Positions 36,284 through 48,304 are shown, counted from the stretch's first letter. The stretch is DNA of 64,000 nt from Limnephilus marmoratus (GCA_917880885.1 OU862908.1:51605819-51669818), one strand, 5' to 3'. Program-made: numbers and translations. The notes: a model not told the origin generated them from the sequence alone.

Positions 36284-36700
36284 TTGGGAGGCGGGTATGG
36301 GTACCGCCGCCCCAGGAACCATTTATTGGATAACCAACGCCTCTGCCATAGGTCACTTCAAGTGGTTCGCTACGTTTGGTGATTTAGCAGTGGTACCCGG
36401 GTTCATGGTGTAAGGTTTGTCTTGGTCTTGGTGGCTGATGAGTTTGCCAGGTCGACTGACACAGACTGGTTGAGGAGGTCTTTTGACCTTGCACCACAGA
36501 TGAAGGGATGGATTCTTAAGTCCGTCACTCCTGGACACACTTCACACACTGACCACCAGATTTCTACACTGTTATTTATTTCCTCCCCAGAACTTCCTTT
36601 CCTTAAAAAAACCCTTCACACAGCATCCCCTAAGATGACATAGACCCTGAGGGATATTATTTTCCTCAGGTCTTTTGGGTGGAGCTAAAGTAAAAAAAAA
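36284..36700 (+). repeat. R1 repeat copy 5, longest direct copy
   Basis: From TTTGGGAGGCGGGTATGGG to a nine-A tail after GGTGGAGCTAAAGT. Contains the middle portion (CTTTTGACCTTGCACCACAG, TCCTGGACACACTTCACAC) missing from copies 2 and 7. The hairpin reads AGACCCTGAGG / CCTCAGGTCT: both sides differ from other copies by one base and still pair. Confidence 0.85.
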
Positions 36701-37938
36701 TCCGGGTGGCCGTTAAATCACAAGTATAATGTAACTGACGTTAGTAAACACTAGAATGGTTCATTTTAGATTACAACAGTTGTTTGTGGGAAGGAATCCG
36801 CAGAAAAGTCAACTGTCGTCGCTTGTTTATAAGTAGTAGAACCATCATAACACGGGCATGAGCCTAGCATGGTGGTCGAAAAATCCACAAATGATGTAAC
36901 CATTCAAAGCGATGAATAAAAATTTAAAAAAAGAGTATTTTTGGGTAAACAATAATGTAACATAATTTTACACGTCACGATGGATTTATCACTGCTTATC
37001 TCTTTTGAAATACAGCTATTAATATTATTGCTGTACAGTGGGTAACTTCACGTTTTGTCTGTGCCGTGAAATAATGACAGTGATAATCCAAGTGTCTCTG
37101 ACTGCAGTTCACCGGGGCTAACCCCCGTCGGGCTAAGCCTGCAGATTGCTCTACTTAACAGTTACTACACAAAGGGAGGGAAGCTTAAAAGTTAAGCGGT
37201 TTTCACTCTGACTAACGGTGAAAATAATAAGGATTTTTTGAGGCGTGATCTCTTTATACACGTACCGTTGATACATAAGGCATGAAAGATGTTCATTCAA
37301 AGTTATGGGTTAGATATAAACACTCACGACAATATCTCTTTTTCAACATTCAGATTTCTTTAAAAATTATCTACAATAAAAACAAAGAACTGCAGAAAAT
37401 CTATGAGAATTGTTACACAACTGAAGGATGTTAAAGAGAGAAAGGAGAAGAGGATGGTTTGATTTCCAGATCTGGCCGTTACATACACAGTTGAAGTTAT
37501 TTAAAATAAATTTAATTATAAGTGGTTTGTAGAATGATGCGTAGAGAGTATTTTATTGTGGGACAGGATATACAACACATAAAATTTATATTGATTGCAT
37601 ATGGGAAAACTATGCAGGTATACATAAAATTTATTCCATTTTGTTTGGCTCCTCCTAATTTTGAACCCTCGACCTTTGGTTTCAGAGTCATTGAGCTTAC
37701 CCTATCACAGAGATCGTGAATAAACGCTTGTCATCACCAAATGTAGTAAAAATCCGTGAAAGATGTCTAAAATTGATAGAATTAAAGTATTAAATTATTA
37801 TTGACGATCAAAAGCTCCTTAACATTTTAAATGTTACATCAAAGCCGCTTAAAGCACACTGAGATCTTTTCAAGAGAATTAAATATAAAGACAAAAATAA
37901 AAGCAGTGAATCTTAAAACTAATACCTGCAGTAGACAC
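36701..37938. other. AT-rich spacer
   Basis: A small GC-rich hairpin-prone patch lies at 37105-37145. No gene recognised. Confidence 0.4.
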
Positions 37939-38371
37939 CGGTACTGCGTTTCCATCCCGCGACAAAATATCCCCTACACAATATACTCCGACAAAATATC
38001 CCCTACACAATATACTCCGACAAAATATCCCTCGACATAATATCCCAAGGACAAAACATCCTCCAACAAAATATCTACTAAAACCTGACTTAACCTAATT
38101 TTACATTTATTATTTTAAGACAGTAATTTTTTTGTCATTACAGGATATCTGTATTATTTTTGTCCCATTTGACTATTTTTAAACAATAATTTATTGTCGG
38201 TATTATTTTTTGTTAGGTTAGGTTAAGTTAGATTAGGTTAGGTAAGGTTGGGTTAGGTTAGGTCAGGTTTTAGTAGATATTTTGTTTGGGGATGTTTTGT
38301 CCCTAGGATATTTTGTCGGAGTATGTTTTGTCCCCAGGATCGTTTGTCGGGGATGAAAAGTCGCGGAACCG
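37939..38371. repeat. Fold-back repeat built of GACAAAATATCC units
   Basis: The left arm carries five or six copies of CGACAAAATATCC / GACAAAACATCC; the right arm carries the inverse (GGATGTTTTGTCC, GGATATTTTGTCGG). Outer ends GGTACTGCGTTTCCATCCC and, inverted, GGTTCCGCGACTTTTCATCC. Inner arms end in TCTACTAAAACCTGAC and a run of TTAGG-like pentamers. Confidence 0.75.
38213..38269. repeat. Degenerate TTAGG pentamer run
   Basis: Eleven 5-bp units in register, about six exact TTAGG and the rest one base off (TTAAG, TTAGA, TAAGG, TTGGG, TCAGG). TTAGG is the usual insect telomere unit, but this run sits inside the right arm of a fold-back repeat and the left arm has only two units. Confidence 0.7.
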
Positions 38372-38930
38372 TAGACCCCTTCTCATACAACTAAAATTAT
38401 ATACTACCCAGTCGGCTTTTCCAACTTTCGGTGTAGATTTTTTTTATATAAATTCCCAAGTGCTTCCAACTGTCCGAAGCCAGAGGCAATGTGGCATCTC
38501 CAATTGAGGTATGTTTTGAAGATGGAAGGCAAGGACATAAGAATTGGGAAATTATTCAAAATTGACAGCAATAATATACAAAAAAAAATTATTAAAAAAT
38601 TATTTGTGTGGTTAAGATAACTTCATAGATTGCGCCTTCCGCGCGCTGTATCAACTCTGCTAACAAATTTATTAGGAGAATAGGTCAATAGTTAGAGGGG
38701 CTTCATTATATATCGAGTGGCGGGGCTTGCTGCCATTCGGGTGGGCGCTCACAGCTACCATTTCCCGATTATTTATTAATGAGCACCGTTATGAAACAAC
38801 TGCGCCGTCCGAATAGAATCCGAAAACAAAAGTTTGGAGTTCAAATAAAAAATTAAAAACAACCATTCAGAAAAATCCAAGCATTTTTTATTTTTATGAG
38901 TTGTTTCACAGAAATATTAATTGCACCTCG
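38372..38930. other. Spacer
   Basis: No gene or repeat recognised. Confidence 0.4.
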
Positions 38931-39300
38931 TTACAGCGATAAATATACTCTCAGTATCGATCTGGTGTGAACAACATTCAGAATCGGAACATTGCGTTGC
39001 TTGAAATGGTTTAATCTATATTTAGTGACCTTTTGTGGGATCGTTATGAGATAACGGACGTGATCTCCTGTCAGATTTGTGTGATTTTCTACGGCTTTAA
39101 TATGCTTTTTCTATGGGCCGATGTCAGGTTTCAGCTGAGAGCTGTCAAATATTTTAGTTTAGATCGTTAAAACACGAAAGAGCGAATAACAGCCGTAGAA
39201 AATCACACAAATCTGACAGGAGATCACGTCCGTTATCTCATAACAATCCCACACAAGGTCGAGAAGTGGTCGAGTAGGTACTCCTGCTTATAATAATGAT
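38931..39300 (+). repeat. SINE-A copy c, interrupted
   Basis: GCACCTCGTTACAGCGATAA then ACTCTCAGTATCGATCTGGT and TTGCTTGAAATGGTTTAATC up to TTTAGTGACC. The element at 39027-39260 then intervenes; the sequence after it only loosely resembles the second half of the family. Confidence 0.6.
39027..39260. mobile_element. Inverted-repeat element in SINE-A copy c
   Basis: Ends GACCTTTTGTGGGATCGTTA and, inverted, GACCTTGTGTGGGATTGTTA; arms of about 70 bp run through ATAACGGACGTGATCTCC to TTTTCTACGGCT with two or three mismatches, so it is young. No coding capacity; the target duplication is unclear because GACC is in both ends. Confidence 0.82.
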
Positions 39301-40335
39301 GGTAGTAGGAGGAATTTAAATACGTAATTGTAATATTATTAAAACAATCTAAATGTTCATGTGTTTCTCAACTATTCGTCTTCTCTTTTTCTCCACGTTT
39401 GCCTCACAATGGAATTGCCACAATTCCACTGACTTCAGCAAACCGAACGTTCACAATTTTACTATGAAAGTCGGCTTATAAAGAGAATTCGGAAAATGGT
39501 GATAATGAACCGCCACGTTATCGTATATCCCGCGTCACTGAATAAACATTTGTATGACAAATACTTTTGGTGAAAAACGTACGCTGTTTACAAGGGGGGA
39601 GCGGTCATAAATTCGGGGGTTTAGGAATGTCGCAAATCTCACAGGACCTCTCGGGGTGATTTATTCCGGCATTAGAAAAGGGGATGAGATATTACAAGTG
39701 TTCGCCGGAGGAAGCAGGATGACCGGGGGAAGCATGGACGAGATACACAACACATACCGTATGACCACATTTCACGAGCGCGGCGCTTTAAGGAAGCGGC
39801 GATGTACGAATTCTATTAAGGGTTGACCTCTCCGTAGTGATATAATTTGAAGGCTTTGCGAATATGACACAAAATGCAGTCACCACTTTGATGTTGGAAT
39901 CTAAATAATTTAATATGGTAACATTAGTTTACTTATATAGTTAAGAAAAAAAAGAGATTCAAAAGTAAAATGCAGACGTAAAAAGTTATCCGCAATAATT
40001 AATCAAAGTTGTAAATAAAGTAATGTTTTGAATTATACGTTTATTTTTTATTTTTAACAAAACACTATTTTTTTTACATTTTTTTATTATTTTTTTTTTA
40101 TTATTATTAAGTTAAAAGAAATATAACATTTCGCTTTCTTAACTTAAATACAGATCATATATAGTACAGTAATAAGAAGTAATATTTTTAATTTTGTTCC
40201 AACATTTTAAGTTTAAATAGTTTTATTTAAAGGTTTTTATATTATTTTCCGTTTTTAGGTTATCTGGAAGGAGATTATATATGTGAACTCCCTCGTGACC
40301 AATACTTCTCTTGCCACTTTCGTCTTGACAGTATT
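39301..40335. other. Spacer
   Basis: 39590-39800 is GC-richer and unrecognised; 39900-40270 is very AT-rich. Confidence 0.4.
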
Positions 40336-40787
40336 TGTACATTAGATCCATACAGGAGGCCTTGAGGAAAATAATTCCCCTCGGGGCCTATGCCATCTTT
40401 GGGGATGCTGTGTGGAGGGTCTTTAAGGAAAGGAAGGAGAGGAAGTTCTGAGGTGAGAGGTGTATTAGAGGTGAGTAGGAATCTGGGGGTTAGTGTATCC
40501 AGGAGTGACGGACGTATGAATCCACCCCTTCCGCTGCGGTGCAAGGCAATGTTCCGAGAGAGTACGGCTGGGTAAGTCAAAGAAAATCCCTCAACCATTC
40601 TGTCCCGATCCGACCTGAGCTGGTGGGCAGACCGCATCCGCCGCCAAAACCTTACCCGATGAACCCGGCACCCCTGCTAAGTGGTTCGCTACCAAAAGTA
40701 GCGAACCACTTGGAGTGACCTACAGCAGAGGTGTTGGTTATCCATGAAATGGTTTCCGGGTCAGCGGTACCCATACCCGCCTGCCTT
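40336..40787 (-). repeat. R1 repeat copy 6, near full length
   Basis: Plus strand: ACATTAGATCCATACAGGAG, hairpin GGCCTTGAGG / CCTCGGGGCC, GATGCTGTGTGGAGGGT, CTTTAAGGAAAGGAAGG and the rest to GTTTCCGGGTCAGCGGTACC. No A/T tail remains. At 40679-40711 a perfect 14-bp palindrome has replaced the usual sequence. Confidence 0.85.
40679..40711. repeat. Private 14-bp palindrome in R1 copy 6
   Basis: AAGTGGTTCGCTAC, a CAAAA loop, then GTAGCGAACCACTT. Other copies read CTAAATCACCAAACGTAGCG here, so the left arm looks like an inverted copy of the right one. Confidence 0.85.
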
Positions 40788-41242
40788 AACAAAATACACA
40801 ATTTAGACAATAAATAGGTAGTCCCGCGAAGCTGCCACATGGCTGCTTTTCTACAGGTTCTACCTCAATATATGATCATTAATATTAGAAGTAAAAACAT
40901 ATTTATAATATCTTTATTTTTCTTCTTTGTTTATTCTGTTTTTTACAGATATATAGATTTTTCATTCATAAGCCACATCTTTTCAATTTTCATGTTTAAA
41001 CTCTCATTTTCCTTAAAAGCAAATTTATTTTTGAGCTTATTAAAAATCGCTAATACACTACTCCAGCGAACGCTTATAATAAGGCTTCCATAATAATTTG
41101 ATATTTTAGTTATTTTCAAGCCTTTTTACTGTAAGACGAATGTTTGTATTGTCTGCATAAGAGAGGTGGATACTCTGTCGAAAAGAAGTATGGATTGAAT
41201 AAAGGTCATAGATTTCCCAAGTATCTGGTAAAATGCGACCTA

Positions 41243-41430
41243 TCTGAATTGAAACATGCTTTGAAATAGCATTAGTGGTAGTGACCAGATCTCAATAGCC
41301 AGACACTTTCTCATCTTTTATCTCATCTCCTTCCTCTCCCTACTCCAATCCGCATCACAGCAAATCCTAATTAGAGATGCCATTGTATCACCAACTCTGA
41401 GCAGTTAAGACTGCGGTATTCACATAAAGA
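41243..41430 (+). repeat. SINE-A copy d (body only)
   Basis: GTGACCAGATCTCAATAGCC, a CT-rich block, AATTAGAGATGCCATTG and GAGCAGTTAAGACTGCGG then TATTCACATAAA. No head. Confidence 0.7.
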
Positions 41431-41528
41431 ACTTTAAAAATAGCAAAGATTTTTAGAGGTTTCATTTTCGAACTCGAAAAATCGAGAGTCTACTTCATTA
41501 ACCTTTACTCCTCCGCAGGTAAAAATCA

Positions 41529-42330
41529 CGTACAAGCTGAAGGGGGGTCACCAAGGAGCGATCGTGCCGCAATATTCTTTTTTCTTCGCGCAGCAATCTA
41601 TCATTAAGTAATGCAAAACGGTAAGGAGATATTACGAAATTGAGTGTAATAACATTACTCGGCTTAAATTCATGTACAAGCCGAAGGGGGGTCACCGGGG
41701 AGCGATCGTGTCTCAATATTCCTTTTTTCTTTGCCCAGCAATCAACCATTAAAGCTACAGACCTTCAGTTTTCCAGTTTAACTGTACAGTCGAACTGTAC
41801 AGATAAATCGTAGGTCCATACAGCCTACACACATTCAAGTAAAACTGCGAGATCTTTCAGTTTTTATCAACAATGGCCTCCATAGACGATCCTTTAGCCG
41901 TTACAGGGCTAAAGATGTATTAAAAGAAACTGAGTATATTAAAAGAAAAATAAAAGAGAAATTAAAATTAAATGAATTATTTGTATTAAAAGAGAAATTT
42001 GTATTAATTTAATGAGTGTATTAAAAGAAACTGCGACAAAACTGACGAAACTGTACAGTTTTCGAATACACACTGTCAGTTTTATCTGTACAGTTAGAAC
42101 TGTACAGATTTATCTGTTCGTATTTTGATTAGATCTCAGTTAAACTGTACAGTTATACTTTTGTCCTACACACCTAACGATTTATCTGTACAGTTCGACT
42201 GTACAGATAAACTGTACAGTTAAAACTGAAGTGTCTGGGAAGGTCTGTAGGTATGTAGCCCGCATAAGTAATGCAAAACGGGAGAGGAGATATTACATAC
42301 TTGAGCGTAAATAAAATAAATGTATATTTT
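41529..42330. repeat. 141-bp tandem duplication, second copy split
   Basis: Copy 1 (41529-41669): GTACAAGCTGAAGGGGGGTC ... CAGCAATCTATCATTAAGTA ... GGAGATATTACGAAATTGAG. Copy 2: 41670-41752 and 42264-42330 with the same landmarks. Between the two halves lies an inverted-repeat element. Confidence 0.8.
41753..42263. mobile_element. Fold-back element rich in CTGTACAG
   Basis: Left end GCTACAGACCTTCAG; right end, inverted, GGCTACATACCTACAGACC. Both subterminal regions hold many AACTGTACAG / CTGTACAGTT palindromes and CTGTACAGATAAATCGT. The intact duplication copy shows the target as CATTAAGTAATGC; CATTAAAG and GCATAAG at the borders look like a decayed 7-8 bp duplication. Probably a hAT-type non-autonomous element (inference). 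Confidence 0.72.
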
Positions 42331-43503
42331 TCCATTTTTTTAAACGCAGTTCGATTACCAAATATTTTTTCCAGGATTCTTAGTTTTAGTCTGTGGTGCA
42401 AAAACAACTTAGATATCGCACAAAACTTTCGTTTGGGGAAAGCGTATTACTCCTTCGGAAAGGGGTTGTTAAAAATATGTTTTTGACATATTTAATATAC
42501 TTAAAATGTACCTAATAGTAAATGGTAAATGTGGTTAAAATGTCTTTAGAAAGGGAAGAGAAAGCGTGGGAGCATATTACATTGAGAAGGACGCAGAAAG
42601 ACACAATACTTTATTATTTACGATATCATAGATCGATCATCCCCATTTGTTGACCTACCCACTCCCTTCATGACCATAAAGCCCATGTAATTATGTTTCA
42701 GTGGTTGTTGAGTATGCCGCGGGTTAAGAAAGGCCTTTTACTTGGATACATATCTTTGACATTTAATGGCATTGCTTTTAAGATCACTTAATTTTAACAA
42801 GATACAACCTTCACTTCCATTATAAAATCTCCGCTCCGAATGTTAAACACACATAATACAGTCAAATTGAATATTCTTGTTTGTTTAGACATGAATTTAG
42901 AAAGCTTTTGAAATGGGATACAACTGTGTAATGCTGAACATGTTTTGATGTTTTATAAAATGGAGAAATGAAGAGAACGTTGAATATGTTATAACATTGA
43001 AATCTATTTTTGTCAAACTTCATTTCCACTACAACAGGCTGTCTATCTCGCTTAGCACCCCAGGCCACGCGGGCGGCTTTGCATTAGACCGAGGCCGGCA
43101 TATTTTCGGAATTTAAAAAAAAAGTAGGGGAAAAATACGAAGATATCTATATATAACTATTCATAAAACGAATTTATATCTGGGGGTTAATGCTACAAGT
43201 ACCCATATCAGTTTTTAGAATTCAGATTTAGGTACTAGAAAATACTTTAAAACAACCCTTATTTGAATGCCAAGAAAACCAATGTCAGGTGCTCTAGATT
43301 GATAAAATTATAGCCTGTCTAATATTTTCATATTGATTTAATGTTTTTTACGTCGAGCAATCGATAAACAATCTTCATTCCTGAGCGATTTACAATTTGA
43401 CAGAGGCACTTCTAGAATTAGGTAATTAATAATACGGACCACGGTTAACTTATGCGTCGTATATTCTCCTTACACTCCTTTCTACAATATATGAGCATCG
43501 TGA
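42331..43503. other. AT-rich spacer
   Basis: No gene or repeat recognised. Confidence 0.45.
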
Positions 43504-43839
43504 TTTGGGAGGCTGGAATGGGTACCGCCGCCCCGGGAACCTTTATTGGATAACCAACACCTCTGCCATAGGTCACCCCAAGTGGTTCGCTACGTTTGGT
43601 GATTTAGCAGGGGTGCCCGGGTTCATGGGTGAGGTTTGTCCCGGTCTTGGAGGCCGATGACCAAGACATACTGAACCGCAGATTTCTCCCCAACCCTTAA
43701 ACCCTTTTCCTTCACAGAACTCTCCTCTCCTTCATTTCCTTAAAAAAACCTCCCACATAGCATCCCCAAAGATGACATAGGCCCTGAGGGAAATTTACTT
43801 CCTCAGGGCCTCCTGTGTGGAGCACATGTAAAAAAAAAA
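43504..43839 (+). repeat. R1 repeat copy 7, with hairpin and poly(A)
   Basis: GGGAGGCTGGAATGGGTACC to CACATGTAAAAAAAAAA. Hairpin GGCCCTGAGG / CCTCAGGGCC at 43780-43809 is perfect. It carries the same 80-bp internal deletion as copy 2, so both come from one sub-lineage. Confidence 0.87.
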
Positions 43840-44351
43840 GAAAATATATATATATTTTCCCCAGTCACCGCATTTATAATCTGAAACTTTATCGGACTTA
43901 AAATAAGGTTACCTAATAGGACGTCCCGATTGCTAAACTTGTTTTATATTGACCCTTGTCGCTCTGACGTCAAAAAGAGGTCAACTTTTTCCCGGCGCCT
44001 GGACTTATACAAAGTACAATGCTCTTCCGGTTTCCGCAGACATCAGAACCACTCCTCGGCTCACCCCGTTCTACCAATAGAATTCTCGGAACTGAAAACC
44101 AATTTATTAGTTTTGTACGCTGTACACTTTAAAATCTACAAAAATACACCTATTTAGCTAAATTTTCTATATATAAAAATTTATACTAATTTTGACGTTA
44201 TGTGGCAGATGACAAAATTACAATAATGATAAAAGCAATGTAACATTTTTTAATTAAATGATGATTTTAATATACTAGAAATATGCTTCTGACGGATATT
44301 CTTCCTTTTCATCAGAATATTTTTTAATGTACCATTTAACATACAATCAAG
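43840..44351. other. Spacer
   Basis: An (AT)n run directly follows the R1 tail. An open 75-residue frame at 43930-44157 is unrecognised. Confidence 0.4.
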
Positions 44352-44536
44352 TATTTTTTTTATAGATAGACAAATAGTAATACGAATAACCCGACAATAT
44401 TTGAAAATCTCTTACTACCACTACAGAAAACGGAAAATGTTGCTTGTGTTGTGATGAAGGATTTAGCCAGCCGAGGAATCGAATAGGCGACGCCCGCGTG
44501 GGACCCAAATGCGATGACAACTCAGCCACTGATTAA
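44352..44536 (-). repeat. SINE-B copy c
   Basis: Minus strand: ATCAGTGGCTGAGTTGTCAT, GGGTCCCACGCGGGCGTCG, a damaged B box (CCTATTCGATTCC), GGCTGGCTAAATCCTTC and GGGTTATTCG. The most diverged copy. Confidence 0.75.
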
Positions 44537-47495
44537 TAAAACTCTCAGATCGAAGAATTCTATCTGACTTTAATGTATAATACATATTTAACATGGTCAA
44601 AATTGTACTTCGTCATGGTGTATGGAATCTGCCTAAGCCAGGGGGGAACCGTCCTGATTTAATTAATATCATTGAATTTCATGTACACACTTGATACTAG
44701 AACCACTCGTTTCAAAATTCTATTTATAAGTAATAATACCACGACTGAGTATTTCAAACACTCGTATGTACCTACAGCATGAAGTAAGCTTTAAGTTGAG
44801 GTAATAGATACGCAGATTATAAATACACGGAAATGGGTCCAAGAAGACTAGACTATCATATGTTTTCAATCAATTTAATTTTACCTATATCTGCTTTACT
44901 TATATGTATTATAATTTTGTATGTACGTATATCCATCACAGCTTTCTTTAATTTTAAACTCTATGGCGTTATTTTTCGACTAAATGCCACAATTAATTGT
45001 TTTAATTTAAAAAAATATTTCTTATTACTTCTTACGCTTTTAACTGTGACGTGTAATTATAGTTTATGGTATATTTTTACCGTAGACATTAAATAAATGA
45101 ACCCAAAAATTGGTTGAAAAAAAAAAAGTTAATGTAAAGATAAATGTGCTAAATTGCTTGTGCTTAAATTGAGAATAGAGCATGTAAATCTTACATTTAA
45201 AGTCACTAGTGATACCACTACGCCATGGAAGCGAAGATATTATAAATGTACAATATGTACATGACCTTGTTGGTTTCTTAATAACTAAATGCACAATTAT
45301 TAGATATTCCTATCTATAAACTGTTGATAGAATTCGCGGTAGACGCAAAATCAAAAAGGAAATAAATAATAATGGATGCATCATGCAGCTAAAGTAAACG
45401 TTTTGTAGGCAAAATGATACATTCATGTATTCCTGAAAGCTCAAAGATATAGGCGGCGTTAAGTATAACATGCTAGTGGGACATGAATTCAATATGTTTC
45501 CCTTGTGACCGTTCCACGTGCCTGACGATGCAGCCGTGTATAGCCTACCTTACTTTGTTATATTCCTAACCTCACAATACACTCAACTTTCCTCGTGTAA
45601 CGATGATATACAATGTACTGGGCTGACCAATGGGGCTTAAACAATACGGGAATGAATGCTATTTTAGGACACATGTATTTAAAATATAAATAAAGGATTA
45701 CAATTTATATTTTGTACTAAATATCAGGATTTAGAAAACGCTAGAGAGTTGCTAACCGTAGCGTGGTTACGGGAAAAATGCGCTCACGCCCTCGAGGTGC
45801 AGGCGTTGTCAGCATTCGGAGAAATAATATGGCTAATGAATGAATTTTTTTAAAGTCTTTTTTTAGTGTACTTGCTACGATAGTATTCGCTCGTGTTAGC
45901 GTAATATATTGAAAATGGTGGATGATAACAAATTTAGTACGTTGAAAAGAGTGAATTGCGTTGTATGATCGTGTTATGTGCTCATTTATATTTAAAAAGG
46001 CAAACGATTATTGCATATGTCTCGCAAGTGGGTAGAAATTGTAATTTTCGTCCCACCACAATATCACTACCCGCAAATGTTTCCCGTAATCAAATACTTA
46101 AGCTATTGTAATAAATATAGTGCAATGAGAAGTTAATACGTATCACAATAGTAAGTACGCATTGAAAACGAAGGAATACGCATTTTAATACGAAATAATA
46201 AAATCTTTGAAGATGCTGCGTGGAGTCTTGTTGAGGAGAGGAAGGAGTGGACATGTCTCTTGAAGAGACCCGTGTTGTAGGAGGGAGGAAACACAGAAAC
46301 AAATCCTTTCACAGCCGTGCTATTGAACTCTAGAACGAGCCGAAGAAACGACCCATTTTCATGGGACAAATGTCAACCCTGTACATATTATGTTGGGCGC
46401 GTGTTTGGCGTGTTTCCCGACTAGGCACCGGTGCTTAAGTGATCAATGACGCGAGTTCCTCGGAGCATCTTCCATTGAAATACCGGTAGAACAAGGACAG
46501 CATTCCCACCTGCCGATTCTGCACAGAGTCAAGGGTTTTTCAGGAATTTTGGGGTTCAGACCAGAGGTGGCTGCCAAATTCAACAGTTCGGCGCACTTGC
46601 AATTTGTACAGTGTAAGCAGTTGTGTACTATTAAAGTATCTGTGGGCTCTGTACAGTACGCCCAGTTTCCGAGAGGCTAACTTAACTCTGGTTATCCATT
46701 TTAATTATGAAACAATAGTCTCTATCACTTTCTTTGAACCACTATATTTTTTATACTCAGATCGGTTTTCAAATAACAGTTCCTTCCTCACTTACTAACT
46801 TAACATTACAAAACAATAGGTAAATACTGAATAATACTAAGTGTTGAAGTAGGGGTGGAGACGTGACCAGGGATTAGTGAACAGTAAAAAAGGCAAACGA
46901 TTTGTTTTATATTTAAAAATCAAACTACGGCATCGTTATTATTTCAGATAAAATGTTGAAATTTAAAAGCAGTTTCAATTTAGTTACACAAATGAAAATA
47001 CGTAATAAGTTCCCCATCTACCTTAATTCCTTTCAAGGATCAAATTTTCAAAAATTTTGATAATTTGAACACCGATTTTGTAAAAATTACCTCAAAATCG
47101 CTTAATAAATGGCCAGGATGTACACAATCTAAATTACAGTATTCAATGGCAAAGTATAAAAAAGATATCACAAAAGAGAGAAAATGATTACACAATATCT
47201 ACGTAAGTTAAGCTATTTAAGGTTATTTTATATCAACGGTTATTCTAAATTTACGGAGCAGCGCATACGAAAACCAATATATCTCAAGGAGAATTGATAG
47301 AGGTGCTTTTGCTATTTCTGAGAAGAATAAACTGCTAAAGAGTTGAAAAAAGAAAAAAAAACCTTGATTTATACCATACGTTTTTTGACAAATTAAAAAA
47401 ATATATATATAAAATAAATATGTAGGAACTTTTCAGCGTATTAATATAAAATTAAATTTAGAGGTTTCTCTGTTAAAAAATTTCAATCTTTACAT
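44537..47495. other. Long spacer, no gene recognised
   Basis: AT-rich hydrophobic open frame at 44833-45096 has no conserved feature. 46195-46370 has GATGCTGCGTGGAGTC then GGAGAGGAAGGAGTGG, faintly like the R1 repeat. 46480-46640 is GC-richer with a CRFC motif only. Confidence 0.4.
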
Positions 47496-47630
47496 ATTAT
47501 AAAGCAAAGTCGCTCCCGTTGTCCGTACGCTTAGATCTTTTAAATTATGCAATGGATTTTCATTCGGTTTTCATGAGGAAGGTTTAAGTGTGTAGTTTGT
47601 CAAGGTTTTGTGTAAATTGGTTGAAATACA
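47496..47630 (+). repeat. RTE-like LINE 3' region fragment
   Basis: ATTATAAAGCAAAGTCGC then TCCCGTTGTCCGTACGCTTA and GATCTTTTAAATTATGCAAT are the usual 3' UTR phrases of insect RTE LINEs. No coding part. Confidence 0.55.
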
Positions 47631-48304
47631 TTATATCGAACGTGTCATAGGAATACGTGTGCATTGAACGAGTGCGCGAAAGCATATGACAACCCTGGAA
47701 ATTCAAGATTGGAATTTACGCTGTCACAGAGTACCGTGCCGCGAGCACGACAATCTGAGTGCTGCTATTGGCTAGCGGGACAATGTGCATGTGGTGCCCC
47801 TTCCAAATGATTTGTCTACAACGAAATTATGTCCTTTAACTAACTAATCAATTGAAAACATTAATGAAATTGATAATGAATACGTGCGGCAGCCTTATTG
47901 GACTGGAAAACACATCTAAATAACCACCTAATACTTCCACAAGGGAGTCTAGACAGCAATGATCAACGCCAAGGAATTGGCTGTCTATTTACGTCACCCC
48001 CACCATGCGACCAGCCGAGCCACTATTGGTCAATTCTGAACAAAGGAAAAATCTGAATCGTTAATATTTACGACAGCGAATTCATGTTCCGAAAAATGTG
48101 GAGCTCAATTTCGAGAAATTGGGAATAATTTCGATCAAGAAATAAACATCATCACCTAAAAATGAGTATATGCTACAAAAACAACCCAAAAACTGACGTC
48201 TATCAGTGATTGTTGCACTTTAAGAAAAATATTTACTGTTTAAAATTGTACCTTATATCACATATGTATACTTGTACCTTTTCTTGTAAACACAATAAAA
48301 ATGA
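47631..48304. other. Spacer before the LTR element
   Basis: No gene recognised; moderately GC-rich around 47650-47800. Confidence 0.4.

Noticed and set aside
38213..38269. Interstitial telomere
   Set aside because: Too short and degenerate, and located inside an arm of a fold-back repeat; kept only as a curiosity.
44833..45096. Hydrophobic 87-residue open frame resembling a membrane protein
   Set aside because: Hydrophobicity follows from T-rich DNA; no homology or conserved pattern.
46490..46600. CRFC motif as a LINE zinc knuckle
   Set aside because: Only one Cx2C with no following H/C spacing; not enough.
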